Shown: positions 33,754-43,462, numbered from the stretch's first letter. The stretch: DNA of 64,000 nucleotides from Pseudooceanicola antarcticus (GCF_900215355.1 NZ_OBEA01000007.1:62001-126000), one strand, 5' to 3'. Made by a program: numbers and translations. Notes: generated by a model not told the origin, from the sequence alone.

Positions 33754-34338
33754 TTAGAAGTGGTAGGCGCCACGGATCAGCAGCGAACCCGCCGACATGC
33801 TCCAGTCGGACATGCCGAGGTATTCGTCGTTGAACTCCGAGTAGCGGTACTCTGCACCCAGGGTGAACTTTTCCGAGACCTTCAGGTCGGCGCCGATGCC
33901 GATCGACACGCCGGGCTCCGCGGGAGTATCCGGCAGCTCAAGGCGGGCAACGCCCAGAGAGACATAGGGCTGGACCTGGCCCAGGTCGTAGCCGGCGCGG
34001 ACGACCAGGTCATAGCGATCCAGGTCCTCGAAGCTGTCGACGGACACCCGTTCGTAAGAGATCTCGGCAGACAGGACGATGTCGCCCATGTCGTGGGAAT
34101 AGCCCGCGAAGGCGCCGTAGATGCCGTGATCCAGCGTCAGGCGGAAGCCGTCGAAATCGGTGGTGGAATCGCCGGTGCCCAGGATCAGACCGGCATAGGC
34201 GCCGGACCAGTCAGAGATGGGTTCGGCCACGGCGGGGGACGGGGTCGGCGCGGGGGCATCCATGCTCCCTGCGACCGCGGCCGCAGGCGCAACAAGCGCG
34301 ACGAGAGCAATGGCACTGGCAAAAACGGACTTTTTCAT
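33754..34338 (-). CDS. Small outer-membrane beta-barrel protein (opacity/OmpA-like barrel)
   Basis: The 194-residue product has a signal peptide (MKKSVFASAIALVALVAPAA, cut near AVAG), a short Pro/Ala linker, then alternating hydrophobic strands (SGAYAGLILGTG, YGAFAGYSHDMGDIVLSAEI, LVVRAGYDLGQVQPYVSLGV, FTLGAEYRYSEF) ending in the barrel-assembly signal GAYHF with C-terminal Phe. An eight-stranded barrel is likely. It interrupts the pha cluster on the opposite strand; no functional link to PHB is evident. Confidence 0.85.
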   Translation of the reverse strand: MKKSVFASAIALVALVAPAAAVAGSMDAPAPTPSPAVAEPISDWSGAYAGLILGTGDSTTDFDGFRLTLDHGIYGAFAGYSHDMGDIVLSAEISYERVSVDSFEDLDRYDLVVRAGYDLGQVQPYVSLGVARLELPDTPAEPGVSIGIGADLKVSEKFTLGAEYRYSEFNDEYLGMSDWSMSAGSLLIRGAYHF

Positions 34339-34548
34339 CTGGATTCCATGTTCTGATGCAGGTGCGCTCCAGTATCACGACAACCTACGCGACCGTATAA
34401 AAACTTTTCACCCGCGCGCGCCCTGCCAATGACTGTTGATTTTCCGTCATTGCGAATTGCCCGCCCCGCCATGCCGACAGCGCTTTCTTTTTTCCAAACA
34501 GTACTCTAGGCTTTGCTGCAACGCTGCATAAACGGGGGAGGAAATCCG

Positions 34549-35109
34549 GTGGCAGACAGTGACTCTCCACTTCTGATAAAGCGCTACGCATCGCGTCGTC
34601 TCTATAATACCGAGACCAGTGATTACGTGACGCTAGAGGATATCGCCGGGTTTATCCGGGACGGCCGCGAAGTGCAGATCATCGACCTGAAATCGGGCGA
34701 CGACCTGACCCGGCAATACCTGCTGCAGATCATCGCCGAACACGAAAGCCGTGGCGAAAACGTGCTGCCGCTGAACGTGCTCACCGACCTCGTGCGCTCC
34801 TACACCTCCTCTGCCGGCTCCATGGTGCCGCAGTTCCTGGCCGCCTCTTTCGAGATGCTGCAGAACGGGCAGTCGAAGATGCTGGAGAACATGGAGAAGG
34901 TGAACCCGATGATGGCCAACATGCCCGGCATCGAGGCGATGCAGGCGCAGCAGGCGGCCTTCCTCAAGGCGATGACCACGGGCTTCGGCTCCAACTGGTC
35001 CGGCCCCTCGCCCGAGGGCGAGACCGCGCCGTCGGAAGGCGGGGACGATCTCGAGCAGATCAAGAAGCAGCTCGCCGAGCTGCAGACCAAGCTGTCGAAA
35101 CTGAGCTGA
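34549..35109 (+). CDS. phaR: Polyhydroxyalkanoate synthesis repressor
   Basis: PhaR binds PHB granules and, when PHB is scarce, represses phasin and other pha genes. The GTG at 34549 follows GGGGGAGGAAATCC and gives 186 residues; the open frame upstream is not needed. The N-terminal PHB/PHA accumulation domain is clear: LLIKRYASRRLYNTETSDYV (about residues 8-27), then EDIAGFIRDGREVQIIDLKS and GDDLTRQYLLQIIAEHES. The C-terminus is a Met/Gln-rich helical part and a coiled-coil end. A CTGCAACGCTGC word 30 bases upstream may allow self-control. Confidence 0.95.
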   Translation: MADSDSPLLIKRYASRRLYNTETSDYVTLEDIAGFIRDGREVQIIDLKSGDDLTRQYLLQIIAEHESRGENVLPLNVLTDLVRSYTSSAGSMVPQFLAASFEMLQNGQSKMLENMEKVNPMMANMPGIEAMQAQQAAFLKAMTTGFGSNWSGPSPEGETAPSEGGDDLEQIKKQLAELQTKLSKLS

Positions 35110-35125
35110 GACCCAGCCCCAACCC

Positions 35126-36115
35126 ATGGCCGACAAATCTGCCACCGCATCCCCCGGAAGGATCACCCTCTGGGGGATAGAGGTCTTTGTGGCCACGGCG
35201 GAAGAGCGCTCGATCTCGGCCGCCGCGCGGCGCCTGGGCGCCAGCCCCTCGGCGGTGTCGCAACAGCTGACCAACCTGGAAACCGCGCTTGGGCGCACGC
35301 TGCTGATGCGGCAATCGCGACCCGTGACCCTGACCCGCGCCGGAGAGGCTTTCCGCCGCCGCGCCGAGGCGATCCTGACCGAGGCCGCACAGGCCCGTGC
35401 CGAAATGTCGGTCAGCGATGACGCGCCGCAGCTGACCCGGCTACGCCTTGGCGTGATCGAGGACTTCGAGGCCGACGTCACCCCCGACCTGCTGACCCGC
35501 CTGTCCCGCGATCTGACCGGCTGCCGTTTCCTGCTGGAAACCGGCGCCTCGCATTACCTGCATGACCAGCTGGATGCCCAGGCCCTGGACGTGGTGATCG
35601 CCGCCGAGATGGGCGTGCCCGAGGATTGGGCCGAAGTGCATGACGTGCTGCGCGAGGGCTTCGTGGTCGCCATCGGCAAGGGCCGCATCGACCGCTCCGC
35701 CGACCTGCTGGACCAGCTCAAGGCGCAGACGATGATCCAGTACACCACCCGGCACTACATGGGGCGGCTGATCTCGACCCACCTTGCCCAGCAGAACCTG
35801 CGGCTGGATCACCGCTTCGAGCTGGACAGCTACCACGCCATCCTGGCGCTGGTCTGCGCCGGTGCCGGCTGGACCATCCTGCCGCCGCTGGCACTGCTGC
35901 GCGCGCGCCGCCTGATGCCCGAGCTCGAGATCTTCCCCCTGCCCTTCGCGCCGCTGTCGCGCCATATCGTGCTGACGGCCCGCAAGGAGATCCTGGGAGA
36001 CGTGCCCTCGCGCATCGCCGCCGAGCTGCGCTCCCTGCTACGCGATCTGGGCCGCGATGCCCGGCCCGAGGACTACCCCTGGCTGGAAACCTCGGTCTCC
36101 GTGGCCGAGGATTGA
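35126..36115 (+). CDS. LysR-family transcriptional regulator
   Basis: A 329-residue LysR regulator with the helix-turn-helix SISAAARRLGASPSAVSQQL (about residues 29-48) and a LysR substrate domain (about 103-310). It starts 16 bases after phaR. Its 3' end overlaps the convergent dppF-like gene by 43 bases, so the two transcripts are antisense to each other there. No divergent partner exists, so its target cannot be deduced from position. Confidence 0.88.
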   Translation: MADKSATASPGRITLWGIEVFVATAEERSISAAARRLGASPSAVSQQLTNLETALGRTLLMRQSRPVTLTRAGEAFRRRAEAILTEAAQARAEMSVSDDAPQLTRLRLGVIEDFEADVTPDLLTRLSRDLTGCRFLLETGASHYLHDQLDAQALDVVIAAEMGVPEDWAEVHDVLREGFVVAIGKGRIDRSADLLDQLKAQTMIQYTTRHYMGRLISTHLAQQNLRLDHRFELDSYHAILALVCAGAGWTILPPLALLRARRLMPELEIFPLPFAPLSRHIVLTARKEILGDVPSRIAAELRSLLRDLGRDARPEDYPWLETSVSVAED

Positions 36116-37062
36116 TCCAGCGGATGGTGGCAGGCCGCCCGATGCCCCTGCCCCGACAATTGCGGCACCTCTTTCGCACAGATCTCTGACGCATGGGGAC
36201 AGCGCGCCCGGAAGGCACAGCCCGAGGGTGGGTTGAGCGGGTCCGGCAGCTCTGTCTCGCGCCCCTCGGGCGCGGTAAGCGCCCGGCCCACCACCGGCGC
36301 GGAATTGGCCAGCAGCTGCGTGTAGGGGTGGCGGGGCGCGCGGAAGATCTCCTCGGCCCGCCCGACCTCGACCACCGCGCCGAAATAGAGCACCGCGACC
36401 CGGTCCGAGACCGCCTCGACCACCGCCAGGTCGTGGCTGATGAAGAGATAGGTCAAACCCAGCTCCTTCTTCAGATCCGCCAGCAGGTTCAGCACCTGCG
36501 CCTGCACCGAGACATCCAGCGCAGAGACCGGCTCATCCAGGATCAGGATGCTGGCCTCAGCCGCCAGGGCCCGCGCGATGCCGATCCGCTGCGCCTGCCC
36601 GCCCGAGAATTCATGCGGATAGCGATCAAGGAATTCCTCGCGCAGGTTCACCGATGCGAAGATCTCGGCGATGCGCTTGTCGCGCGCGGCTCGGTTCATG
36701 CCGTGCAACCGCTTCAGCGGCGCTTCCATCACCTGCCGGATCGTCTTGCGCGGATTGAGCGAAGAGATCGGATCCTGGAAGACATATTGGATCTTCTTGC
36801 CGAACTCCGAAGGGTCGGCATTGTCGAGCGGCGCGCCGTTGATCTCGATGGAGCCATCCGTGGGCGGCAGCAGGCCGACCAGCATCCGCGCCAGGGTGGA
36901 CTTGCCGCAACCGGATTCGCCGACGATGCCAAGGGTCTCGCCCTGCTGCACCTCCAGGTCCACAGGCTGCACCGCATGGACCACGCCGCGCGGCTTGCCC
37001 AGCAGACGCTTGCCGACGGGGAAGCTCTTGGTGAGCCCGTCGAGTTTCAGAACCGTGCTCAT
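36073..37062 (-). CDS. Dipeptide/oligopeptide ABC transporter ATP-binding protein (DppF/OppF)
   Basis: A 329-residue ATPase with Walker A GESGCGKST (about residues 48-56), signature FSGGQAQR, Walker B ILILDEPVSALDVS, the H-loop FISHDLAVV and the C-terminal oligopeptide-family zinc/iron-like segment CAFRARCPHASEIC. It is the last gene of the minus-strand dipeptide operon; its ATG overlaps the preceding stop by four bases. It pairs with the ATPase half of the fused protein upstream. Its tail overlaps the convergent LysR gene. Confidence 0.93.
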   Translation of the reverse strand: MSTVLKLDGLTKSFPVGKRLLGKPRGVVHAVQPVDLEVQQGETLGIVGESGCGKSTLARMLVGLLPPTDGSIEINGAPLDNADPSEFGKKIQYVFQDPISSLNPRKTIRQVMEAPLKRLHGMNRAARDKRIAEIFASVNLREEFLDRYPHEFSGGQAQRIGIARALAAEASILILDEPVSALDVSVQAQVLNLLADLKKELGLTYLFISHDLAVVEAVSDRVAVLYFGAVVEVGRAEEIFRAPRHPYTQLLANSAPVVGRALTAPEGRETELPDPLNPPSGCAFRARCPHASEICAKEVPQLSGQGHRAACHHPLDQSSATETEVSSQG

Positions 37063-38942
37063 GCCACGCCCTCCTCCAGCTCGGCCTCGGGGTGGATACA
37101 GCGCACCGCCCGCGCGCCGGGGCCTTCCAGCGCGATATCGCCCTCGCGGCAGGCTGCGGAGGCCTTCAGGCAGCGGGGCGCGAAGGCGCAGCCAGGCTCC
37201 AGCCGGTCGACCGCCGGGGGCAGACCGGGGATGGCCTCCAGCCGCCGTCGCCCGCCGCCCAGCTCGGGCACGCAGGCGATGAGACGCGAGGTATAGGGAT
37301 GCGCCGGGGCGCGCAGCACCGCCGCAGTCGGGCCGGTCTCGACGATGCGGCCAGCGTACATGACGGCGACGCGGTCGCAGAGCTGGGCCACCACGCCGAA
37401 GTCATGGGTGATGAAGATGATCGCCAACCCGCGCTCGCGGCGCAGGTCATCCAGCAGCGACAGGATCTGCGCCTGCACGGTGACGTCGAGCGCCGTTGTC
37501 GGCTCGTCCGCGATGATCACCTCGGGGTCATTGGCCAGCGCCATGGCGATGCCGACACGCTGGCGCATGCCGCCAGACATCTCGTGCGGGTAGCTGTCGA
37601 TGCGGCTTTCGGCATTGGGGATACGCACCTGTTTCAGCAGGGCCACGGCCCGCGCACGGGCCTCTGAGCGGCTGACGGGATGATGCACCCGGATCGCCTC
37701 GACCAGCTGGTCGCCCACCTTGTAGAGCGGATGCAGCGTCGCCAGCGGGTCCTGGAAGATATAGGCCACCTTGTCGCCGCGCAACGCGCGCAGACGCTCG
37801 TAGGGGGCGCCCACCAGGTCCTGGCCCTGGAAGTAGACTGCGCCGCCGGTGATCACACCGGGCGGAGAGGCGACCAGCCCCATGACCGAGAGCGCCGTGA
37901 CGGATTTCCCCGACCCGCTTTCCCCGATCACGCCCAGGCATTCGCCCGGCGCAACCTTCAGGTCGACACCCCCGACGGCCTTGTAGATGCGGTTCTTGAC
38001 GTGGAATTGGGTCTGCAGCTGGCGCAGGTTCAGCACCGCGCCGCCCTCTCCCTCGGCGGGGATCGTGCCCTTGCGCTCGACCCGCGTCGCCGGCATCGGC
38101 CGGGTCAGCGCGCCCGAGCGCAGGCGCGGGTCCAGCGCGTCCCGCACCCCGTCGCCCAAGAGGTTGATGCTCATCACGATGACCAGGATCATCGCGCCGG
38201 GGACGACGGAGGTATGGGGGTTGGTGATCAGCGCCCCCCGCGCCTCGCCCAGCATGCTGCCCAGGTCCGCCTGCGGCGGCTGGGAGCCCAGCCCCAGGAA
38301 GCTGAGGCCGGCAGTCTCGAGGATCATCCAGCCGATGGTGGTGGACATGGCGATGACGATGACGGGGATCACGTTGGGCAGGATCTCGGTCAGGATGATG
38401 CGGGTGTGGCCGAGGCCCGCGAGACGGGCGGCATCGACGAACTCCTTGTGTGCCAGGCCCACGGTCACGCCGCGGATGTTGCGGGCGAAGAAGGGCACGT
38501 TGACAGCGGCCACGGCGATCAGCGCATTGGTCAGGCCGGGCCCCAGGGCGGCGACGATGGCAAGCGCCAGCAAGATGTAGGGAAAGGCCATCAGCATATC
38601 GACCCCCCGCATGATCAGGTTGTCCGTGCGACCACCGAAATAGCCCGCGATGATGCCGATGGCGGCGCCGAAGAAGGCGGCGAAGAAGGCCGCGGCAAAG
38701 CCGACCGCAAGCGAGAGCCGCGTGCCATGCAGCAGCCGCGCCAGCAGGTCGCGGCCCAGGTGGTCGGTGCCCAGCCAGTGCCCCTGCTCTCCGGGCATCA
38801 GGAAGCGGTTGGCGGTGTCGGTGACATCGGGGTTGGCAAGCGGCAAGAGCGGCGTGACCAGCGCCAGCAGCAACACGAGGCTCAGCACCACGCCCCCGGC
38901 GGCGGCGAGGCGGTTGCGAAGAAGGAGGCTCAGGAATTGCAT
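37059..38942 (-). CDS. Fused dipeptide ABC permease (DppC) and ATP-binding protein (DppD)
   Basis: One 627-residue chain contains two normally separate subunits. Residues about 1-285 form a DppC-type permease: N-terminal membrane segment, [20 protein letters not shown], and the EAA-type loop [21 protein letters not shown]. Residues about 300-627 form a DppD-type ATPase with [34 protein letters not shown] and a C-terminal Cys cluster. No stop, frameshift or start codon with ribosome site separates them. A GAGGAGG site precedes the ATG within the end of dppB. Confidence 0.92.
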   Translation of the reverse strand: MQFLSLLLRNRLAAAGGVVLSLVLLLALVTPLLPLANPDVTDTANRFLMPGEQGHWLGTDHLGRDLLARLLHGTRLSLAVGFAAAFFAAFFGAAIGIIAGYFGGRTDNLIMRGVDMLMAFPYILLALAIVAALGPGLTNALIAVAAVNVPFFARNIRGVTVGLAHKEFVDAARLAGLGHTRIILTEILPNVIPVIVIAMSTTIGWMILETAGLSFLGLGSQPPQADLGSMLGEARGALITNPHTSVVPGAMILVIVMSINLLGDGVRDALDPRLRSGALTRPMPATRVERKGTIPAEGEGGAVLNLRQLQTQFHVKNRIYKAVGGVDLKVAPGECLGVIGESGSGKSVTALSVMGLVASPPGVITGGAVYFQGQDLVGAPYERLRALRGDKVAYIFQDPLATLHPLYKVGDQLVEAIRVHHPVSRSEARARAVALLKQVRIPNAESRIDSYPHEMSGGMRQRVGIAMALANDPEVIIADEPTTALDVTVQAQILSLLDDLRRERGLAIIFITHDFGVVAQLCDRVAVMYAGRIVETGPTAAVLRAPAHPYTSRLIACVPELGGGRRRLEAIPGLPPAVDRLEPGCAFAPRCLKASAACREGDIALEGPGARAVRCIHPEAELEEGVA

Positions 38943-38952
38943 TGCGGCCTCC

Positions 38953-39900
38953 TCAGGTCTTGATGCGGGGGTCGAGCAGGCTTTGCGCCACGTCGACCGC
39001 GATGTTGAAGAGCACGTAGCAGGCGGCGACGAAGACTACCCCGCCCTGCACCAGCAGGATGTCGCGCTTGAGGATGGCATCAACCAGCATCCGGCCCACG
39101 CCTGGCCACTGGAAGACCATCTCGATATAGACCGCGCCCGAGAGCACGAAGCCCGCCTGGATACCCAGGACCGGGATGATCGAGACCATGGCCGCGCGCA
39201 GGGCATGGCCCCAGACCACGCGGCCTTCGCGTACGCCCTTGGCGCGGGCGGTGCGGATGAAGTCCTGGCGCAGCACCTCCAGCATGGCCGAGCGCGACAG
39301 GCGCGCGACGACGCCGGTGGCGACGACGGCCAGCGCGAAGGCGGGCATCACCAGGTGGTTGGCCACATCGGCGAAGCCTCCGCCGCCATAGGCCATCTTC
39401 ATGCCCGAGACCGGGAACCAGCGCAGCTCGACCGCGAAGATCAGGATCATCATCATGCCGAGGAAGAAGGAGGGGATCGAGATCCCCAGGAGCACCGCGA
39501 AGGTGATGCCCTTGTCGGCCCAGCCATATTGCTTCGCCGCGCTGATGACCCCGGCGGCAATGCCCAGCACGGAACAGAGGACGAAGGAGGTCCCCGCCAG
39601 CAGCAGCGTGGCGCTGAAGCGGTCCAGAACCTCGTCGATGACGGGGCGGTTGAGGCTGAAGGATGTGCCGAAGTCGCCGGTCAGCATATTGCCGAGCCAG
39701 ATGAAATAGCGCGCCACCAGCGGCGCATCGAGGCCGAGGTCCCGGTTGATCTTGGCCACGTTCTCGGGCGTGGCATAGGCACCGAGGATGGCCAGCGCCG
39801 GATCACCGGGGATCATCGCCATGATCAGGAAGACGATCACGGTGATGCCCAGAAGGACGGGCACCGCCGAGAGGAGACGCTTGAGGATATAGCCGGTCAT
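38953..39900 (-). CDS. Dipeptide/oligopeptide ABC transporter permease (DppB)
   Basis: A 315-residue permease with the DppB N-terminus (MTGYILKRLLSAVPVLLGIT), IPGDPALAILG after helix 1, and the EAA loop EVLRQDFIRTARAKGVREGRV. About six membrane segments. GGAGGCAAGGC precedes the ATG. It follows the binding-protein gene after a 181-base gap that carries a foldback element, and precedes the DppC-DppD fusion by 10 bases. Confidence 0.94.
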   Translation of the reverse strand: MTGYILKRLLSAVPVLLGITVIVFLIMAMIPGDPALAILGAYATPENVAKINRDLGLDAPLVARYFIWLGNMLTGDFGTSFSLNRPVIDEVLDRFSATLLLAGTSFVLCSVLGIAAGVISAAKQYGWADKGITFAVLLGISIPSFFLGMMMILIFAVELRWFPVSGMKMAYGGGGFADVANHLVMPAFALAVVATGVVARLSRSAMLEVLRQDFIRTARAKGVREGRVVWGHALRAAMVSIIPVLGIQAGFVLSGAVYIEMVFQWPGVGRMLVDAILKRDILLVQGGVVFVAACYVLFNIAVDVAQSLLDPRIKT

Positions 39901-39952
39901 GCCTTGCCTCCGCTGTGTCGGGTCGTGGGTCGGGACGAAGGTGGATTGTCAT

Positions 39953-40037
39953 CCACCCTACGCGGTTTCGCCCTCCGCGCTCAAATTGGCGGGCGGCGGG
40001 ATCATCGTCCCGCCGCCTGCCTTCGGGCGTAGGGTGG
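39953..40037. repeat. Foldback element between binding-protein and permease genes
   Basis: The outer arms CCACCCTACGC (39953-39963) and GCGTAGGGTGG (40027-40037) are perfect inverted repeats. Nested inside are GGCGGCGGGA/TCCCGCCGCC (39992-40001 and 40008-40017). Local hairpins flank it (GGTGGAT-TGTC-ATCCACC on the left, GGGTG-CG-CACCC on the right). It lies inside the transcript and may stop exonucleases or reduce permease expression. Confidence 0.75.
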
Positions 40038-40081
40038 GTGCGCACCCATCTTCCCACGCCACGGGCATCACGACCCGCAGG

Positions 40082-41671
40082 TCAGTTCTTCACCACGTCC
40101 TTCAGCAGCAGGAAGAACGAGGGCTCAAGCGCGAAGTCCTCGACCGCCGAGGAGGTCACGGCGTTCTGCTTCCAGTTCGCCACGAAGACCCAGGGGGCGT
40201 CTTCCTGCACGATGGCCTGCATCTCCTGGTAGAGGCTGGCGCGCTCTTCCTGGCTGGTCGAGACGCGGGCCTTCTCCAGCAGTTCGTCCACCTCGGGGTT
40301 GGAGTAATAGCCCGAGTTGAAGCCGCCCTTGTCGGGCCAGGCATCGGTGCGCAGCGCCAGGTAGGGCAGCGTGTCGGGGTCGTTGGTCATCCAGGCCATC
40401 TCGGCCATGTCTGCCTTGCCTTCGAGGCCGGGGTTCACTTCGCCGAGGAAGGTGTTCCATTCGTAGGTCTCGATGGTGACGTCGAAGCCGACGGCTTCCA
40501 GGTCCGCCTGGATCGCGGTGCCCATGGCCACCGGATCGAGCATGCCCGAGCCACCTTCGGTGACGTAGAAGGTCACCTCGGGCGCCTCCATCCCGGCTTC
40601 GGCCAGCAGTTCCTTGGCCTTCTCGGGGTCGTAAGGATAGGGCTCCAGCGACTCGTTGTAGGCCCAGGCGAAGGCGGGCGGCGTGGGGCCTGCGGCCACG
40701 TCGGCGGTGCCCTCCAGCACATTCTCGACCAGCGCGGTCTTGTTGACAGCGTAGTTCGCCGCCTGGCGCACGGCCTTCTCGGCGAAGGGGCCTTCCTTGG
40801 CGTTCAGGATCAGGAACCAGACGTGCGGGCCTGCCTGCTCGACCACGGTGAAATCATCGCCCTCGAACTCCGACAGCGCGACGGGGGGCACCTCGACCAT
40901 CAGGTCGATGCCTCCGGCCAGCATCTCGGCAGTGCGGGTGTTGGCATCGGTGATCGGGCGGAAGACGACCGTTTCCAGCTCGGGCGCGCCATCCCAGTAG
41001 TCGGCATTGGCGTTCAGGATCACATGGGTGTTGGATTCCCACTCGGCGAAGGTGAAGGGCCCGGTGCCCGAGGGGTGACGGTCGTAGTCGGCGCCGTATT
41101 CCTCGACCGCGGAGGGCGAGACGATGAGGCCGGTGGGATAGGCCAGGTTCGACAGGAAGGGCGCATAGGGGGCGTTCAGCTGGAACTCCACCGTCAGCGG
41201 ATCGACCACGGTGACCTCCTCGACGGAGGAGAAGAAGAAGGCCAGCGGGAAGGGGCCGGTGTCGTGGTAGGGGTGATCCTCCTTCAGCATGCGGTCGAAG
41301 TTGAACTTCACCGCCTCGGCATCGAAGGCCGAGCCGTCGTGGAAGCTCACGCCCTCGCGCAGCTTGAAGGTATAGGTGGTGCCGTCCTCGCTGATCTCCC
41401 AGCTTTCGGCCAGGGCCGGTTCGACCTCCAGCGTGCCGGACTTGTAGCGTACCAGACCGTCATAGACGTTCATCAGGATGCGGAAGTCGTTCACGGCGGT
41501 GACCGCAGCGGGGTCCAGCGCTTTCGGCTCGGCGATCTGGCCGACAATCAGCACGCCGGGAGGCGTCTGCGCCCCCGCCTGCCCCGCCAGACCCAGCGAC
41601 ATCGCCAGGCCAAGCGCGGTCCCGGCACCAAGAACCCCTCGGCGGGTCCAGTTGAGAATTCCCTGTTTCAT
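40082..41671 (-). CDS. Peptide/dipeptide ABC transporter substrate-binding protein (SBP_bac_5)
   Basis: The start MKQGILNWTRRGVLGAGTAL (GAGGAGAG ribosome site) gives 529 residues; a longer frame starts 13 codons upstream. The signal carries a twin-arginine-like TRRGVLG, so Tat export is possible, with cleavage after GQAGA. The mature part has the family-5 layout with LAESWEISEDGTTYTFKLRE near the start. It captures peptides in the periplasm for the downstream permeases. It is divergent from a DUF1028 gene, with paired CATGATAAATT sites between. Confidence 0.93.
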   Translation of the reverse strand: MKQGILNWTRRGVLGAGTALGLAMSLGLAGQAGAQTPPGVLIVGQIAEPKALDPAAVTAVNDFRILMNVYDGLVRYKSGTLEVEPALAESWEISEDGTTYTFKLREGVSFHDGSAFDAEAVKFNFDRMLKEDHPYHDTGPFPLAFFFSSVEEVTVVDPLTVEFQLNAPYAPFLSNLAYPTGLIVSPSAVEEYGADYDRHPSGTGPFTFAEWESNTHVILNANADYWDGAPELETVVFRPITDANTRTAEMLAGGIDLMVEVPPVALSEFEGDDFTVVEQAGPHVWFLILNAKEGPFAEKAVRQAANYAVNKTALVENVLEGTADVAAGPTPPAFAWAYNESLEPYPYDPEKAKELLAEAGMEAPEVTFYVTEGGSGMLDPVAMGTAIQADLEAVGFDVTIETYEWNTFLGEVNPGLEGKADMAEMAWMTNDPDTLPYLALRTDAWPDKGGFNSGYYSNPEVDELLEKARVSTSQEERASLYQEMQAIVQEDAPWVFVANWKQNAVTSSAVEDFALEPSFFLLLKDVVKN

Positions 41672-41707
41672 TGCGAGCCTCTCCTCTGCAAAGCGGCCTT
41701 TATTGAT

Positions 41708-41747
41708 CATGATAAATTGCAGTCAGGCAAATTCTCATGATAAATTC
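41708..41747. promoter_or_regulatory. Two CATGATAAATT sites, candidate GntR operators
   Basis: CATGATAAATT occurs at 41708-41718 and 41736-41746, 28 bases apart, between the divergent peptide-binding and DUF1028 genes. The second is part of AATTCTCATGATAAATTC (41730-41747), which closely matches AATTCTCATGATGATTAG (43551-43568) upstream of the GntR gene. One regulator may therefore bind all three sites. Confidence 0.6.
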
Positions 41748-41773
41748 AAGAGGCAAGAACGACAGGAGCAGCC

Positions 41774-42493
41774 ATGACCTTTTCGATACTCGTCCGTGAC
41801 GCGGAAACAGGCAGGATCGGTGGCGCGGCGGCGACGGGCTCGCTTTGCGTCGGTGGCTGGGTGCTGCGCGGGCGGATCGAAGCGGGGATGTCGGCCAGCC
41901 AGGGCACAGCGCCCTCGACCCTCTGGGGCGAGGCGGTGCTGGACGCCATGCAGGAGGGCCGCTCGGCCGCTCAGGCGGTGCAGGACGTGACCAACCCAGA
42001 TGTAGGCAAGGCGCATAGACAGCTTTCTGCATTGGACCTGACGGGGGGCACCGGCGATTTCACCGGCGAGGCCTCCGTGCCCGCCTGCGCGGCGCGGCAT
42101 GCGCCTGGAATCGTGATTGCGGGCAACATGCTGGCCTCGGAGGCGGTGCTCGATGCTGTGCTCGCGGCCTACCAGGCGAGCGAAGGGTCGATGGACCAGA
42201 GGCTGCTTGCCGCGCTGAAGGCCGGAGAGGCCGCAGGTTCGGATAGCAGGGGGCTTCTATCCGCCGCCCTGCTCTGCCTCGGGCCCGACATGGCGCCGCT
42301 GAGCCTGCGGATCGACGCATCCGATTCGCCCTTGGCGGACCTCGAGGCGCTGCATCGGCGTGCCACCACCGGGCTCTATGCGGAATGGGCCGATCTGGTG
42401 CCTACGAAAGAGGCACCCTTCCGGGCCCCGACGGAGGCCGACTTCCGGCGTCTGGACCGAGAGCCACAAGCGGACGGGCCTGCGCCCGACTGA
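41774..42493 (+). CDS. DUF1028 family protein
   Basis: A 239-residue DUF1028 protein: MTFSILVRDAETGRIGGAAA at the N-terminus (Ntn-hydrolase-like fold), GMSASQGTAPSTLW, and the middle HAPGIVIAGNMLASEAV. AGGAG precedes the ATG. DUF1028 genes often travel with dipeptide transporters and GntR regulators, as here, which suggests processing of an imported peptide or conjugate; the reaction is unknown. No signal peptide, so cytoplasmic. Confidence 0.87.
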   Translation: MTFSILVRDAETGRIGGAAATGSLCVGGWVLRGRIEAGMSASQGTAPSTLWGEAVLDAMQEGRSAAQAVQDVTNPDVGKAHRQLSALDLTGGTGDFTGEASVPACAARHAPGIVIAGNMLASEAVLDAVLAAYQASEGSMDQRLLAALKAGEAAGSDSRGLLSAALLCLGPDMAPLSLRIDASDSPLADLEALHRRATTGLYAEWADLVPTKEAPFRAPTEADFRRLDREPQADGPAPD

Positions 42494-42549
42494 CCCGCAG
42501 GCAGGGGGCGCTGCCCCCTCTTGAGCCCTTGCGGGCCCAATTCACCCCC

Positions 42550-42701
42550 GGAGTATTTTCAGCCTGGTGATGATGATGAGCCGCTGACAGAAAGGCGGCC
42601 TCCTTCTCCATGATGAGCGTGCCACGCGCGCAGTGGGAAAGTAGCGTGCCTTTCCGGGCATTGTCCCGCTTCATCACAAGGCCGAAAATACTCCCGCCGG
42701 A
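42550..42701. repeat. Foldback intergenic repeat, full-length copy
   Basis: The left arm GGAGTATTTTCAGCCTGGTG (42550-42569, continuing ATGA) pairs with 42671-42694, which ends GAAAATACTCC and then CCGCCGGAGGC. The interior (about 100 bases) shares its right half with the copy at 24398-24552. It lies between the convergent DUF1028 and GntR genes. Confidence 0.85.
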
Positions 42702-42748
42702 GGCATGGCCCGCAGGGGTGAAAAGGCAGGCCGGCGAGGCGCTGTTAC

Positions 42749-43462
42749 TCAGTGGTTGAGAAAGCGCTTCAGCATCAGAGCTTCCTGCCCCTCCATCAGC
42801 GCTTCCGCCGTGGCCATGTGATCCCCCATGACCAGCCGCGCGCGATCCGGGTCGCCGTCGCGCAGGGCGGCCAGAAGCTCCAGCTGATAGGCGCGGCCCT
42901 TGGCCCAGAGCTCGGGGTTGGCGGGCTCGTAGAGGCGGCGATAGACCGTCAGGTCGCTGAGGATCTGCGCCATGAAGCCGATGATGAAGCCCAGAAGCTC
43001 ATTGCGGGAGAACTCGGCCAGGAGCTGGTGGAAGCGCAGCGAGGCAACATGCTGTTCGCGCTCTTCCTCGATATCCGCCGAGGGGTGGTCGTAGCTTTGC
43101 ACCACGGCCTCGAGTTGGCTCAGCTGATCGGCGTCGAGATTGCCGGCCAGCGAGGCCGCGAGCTCGGGCTCAAGCAGGCGGCGCATCTGGTAGATGTCCT
43201 TCAAGGTCAGGTCGCGGAAATAGAAGTAGTTGCCCAGCAGGGCGCGGGCGCGTTCGCGGCTGACTTCATGAACGAAAGAGCCGCCACCGGGTCCGGTGCG
43301 GGTCTTCACCAGCCCCTGGGCTTCGAGGATGCGCATCGCCTCGCGGATGGTCCCCTTGGACATGCCGAAACGCGCCATCATCTCGGCCTCGCCGGGCAAC
43401 CGGTCGCCCATGCGCAGCCCCTCTTCGACCACGTAGTCCTTGATCGCATCGGCAACCAGCAC
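42749..43462 (-). CDS. GntR-family regulator, FadR subfamily
   Basis: The winged helix-turn-helix (RLPGEAEMMARFGMSKGTIR) is followed by the all-helical FCD domain (about residues 85-225). The only in-frame start codon of the usual kinds is GTG at 43462 (237 residues), which has no ribosome site and leaves just a short lead into the DNA-binding domain. An ATG at 43559 is out of frame by one base. The real start may be a rare codon or the frame may have shifted. It probably controls the peptide transporter and DUF1028 genes, sharing the CATGAT motif. Confidence 0.85.
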   Translation of the reverse strand: MLVADAIKDYVVEEGLRMGDRLPGEAEMMARFGMSKGTIREAMRILEAQGLVKTRTGPGGGSFVHEVSRERARALLGNYFYFRDLTLKDIYQMRRLLEPELAASLAGNLDADQLSQLEAVVQSYDHPSADIEEEREQHVASLRFHQLLAEFSRNELLGFIIGFMAQILSDLTVYRRLYEPANPELWAKGRAYQLELLAALRDGDPDRARLVMGDHMATAEALMEGQEALMLKRFLNH

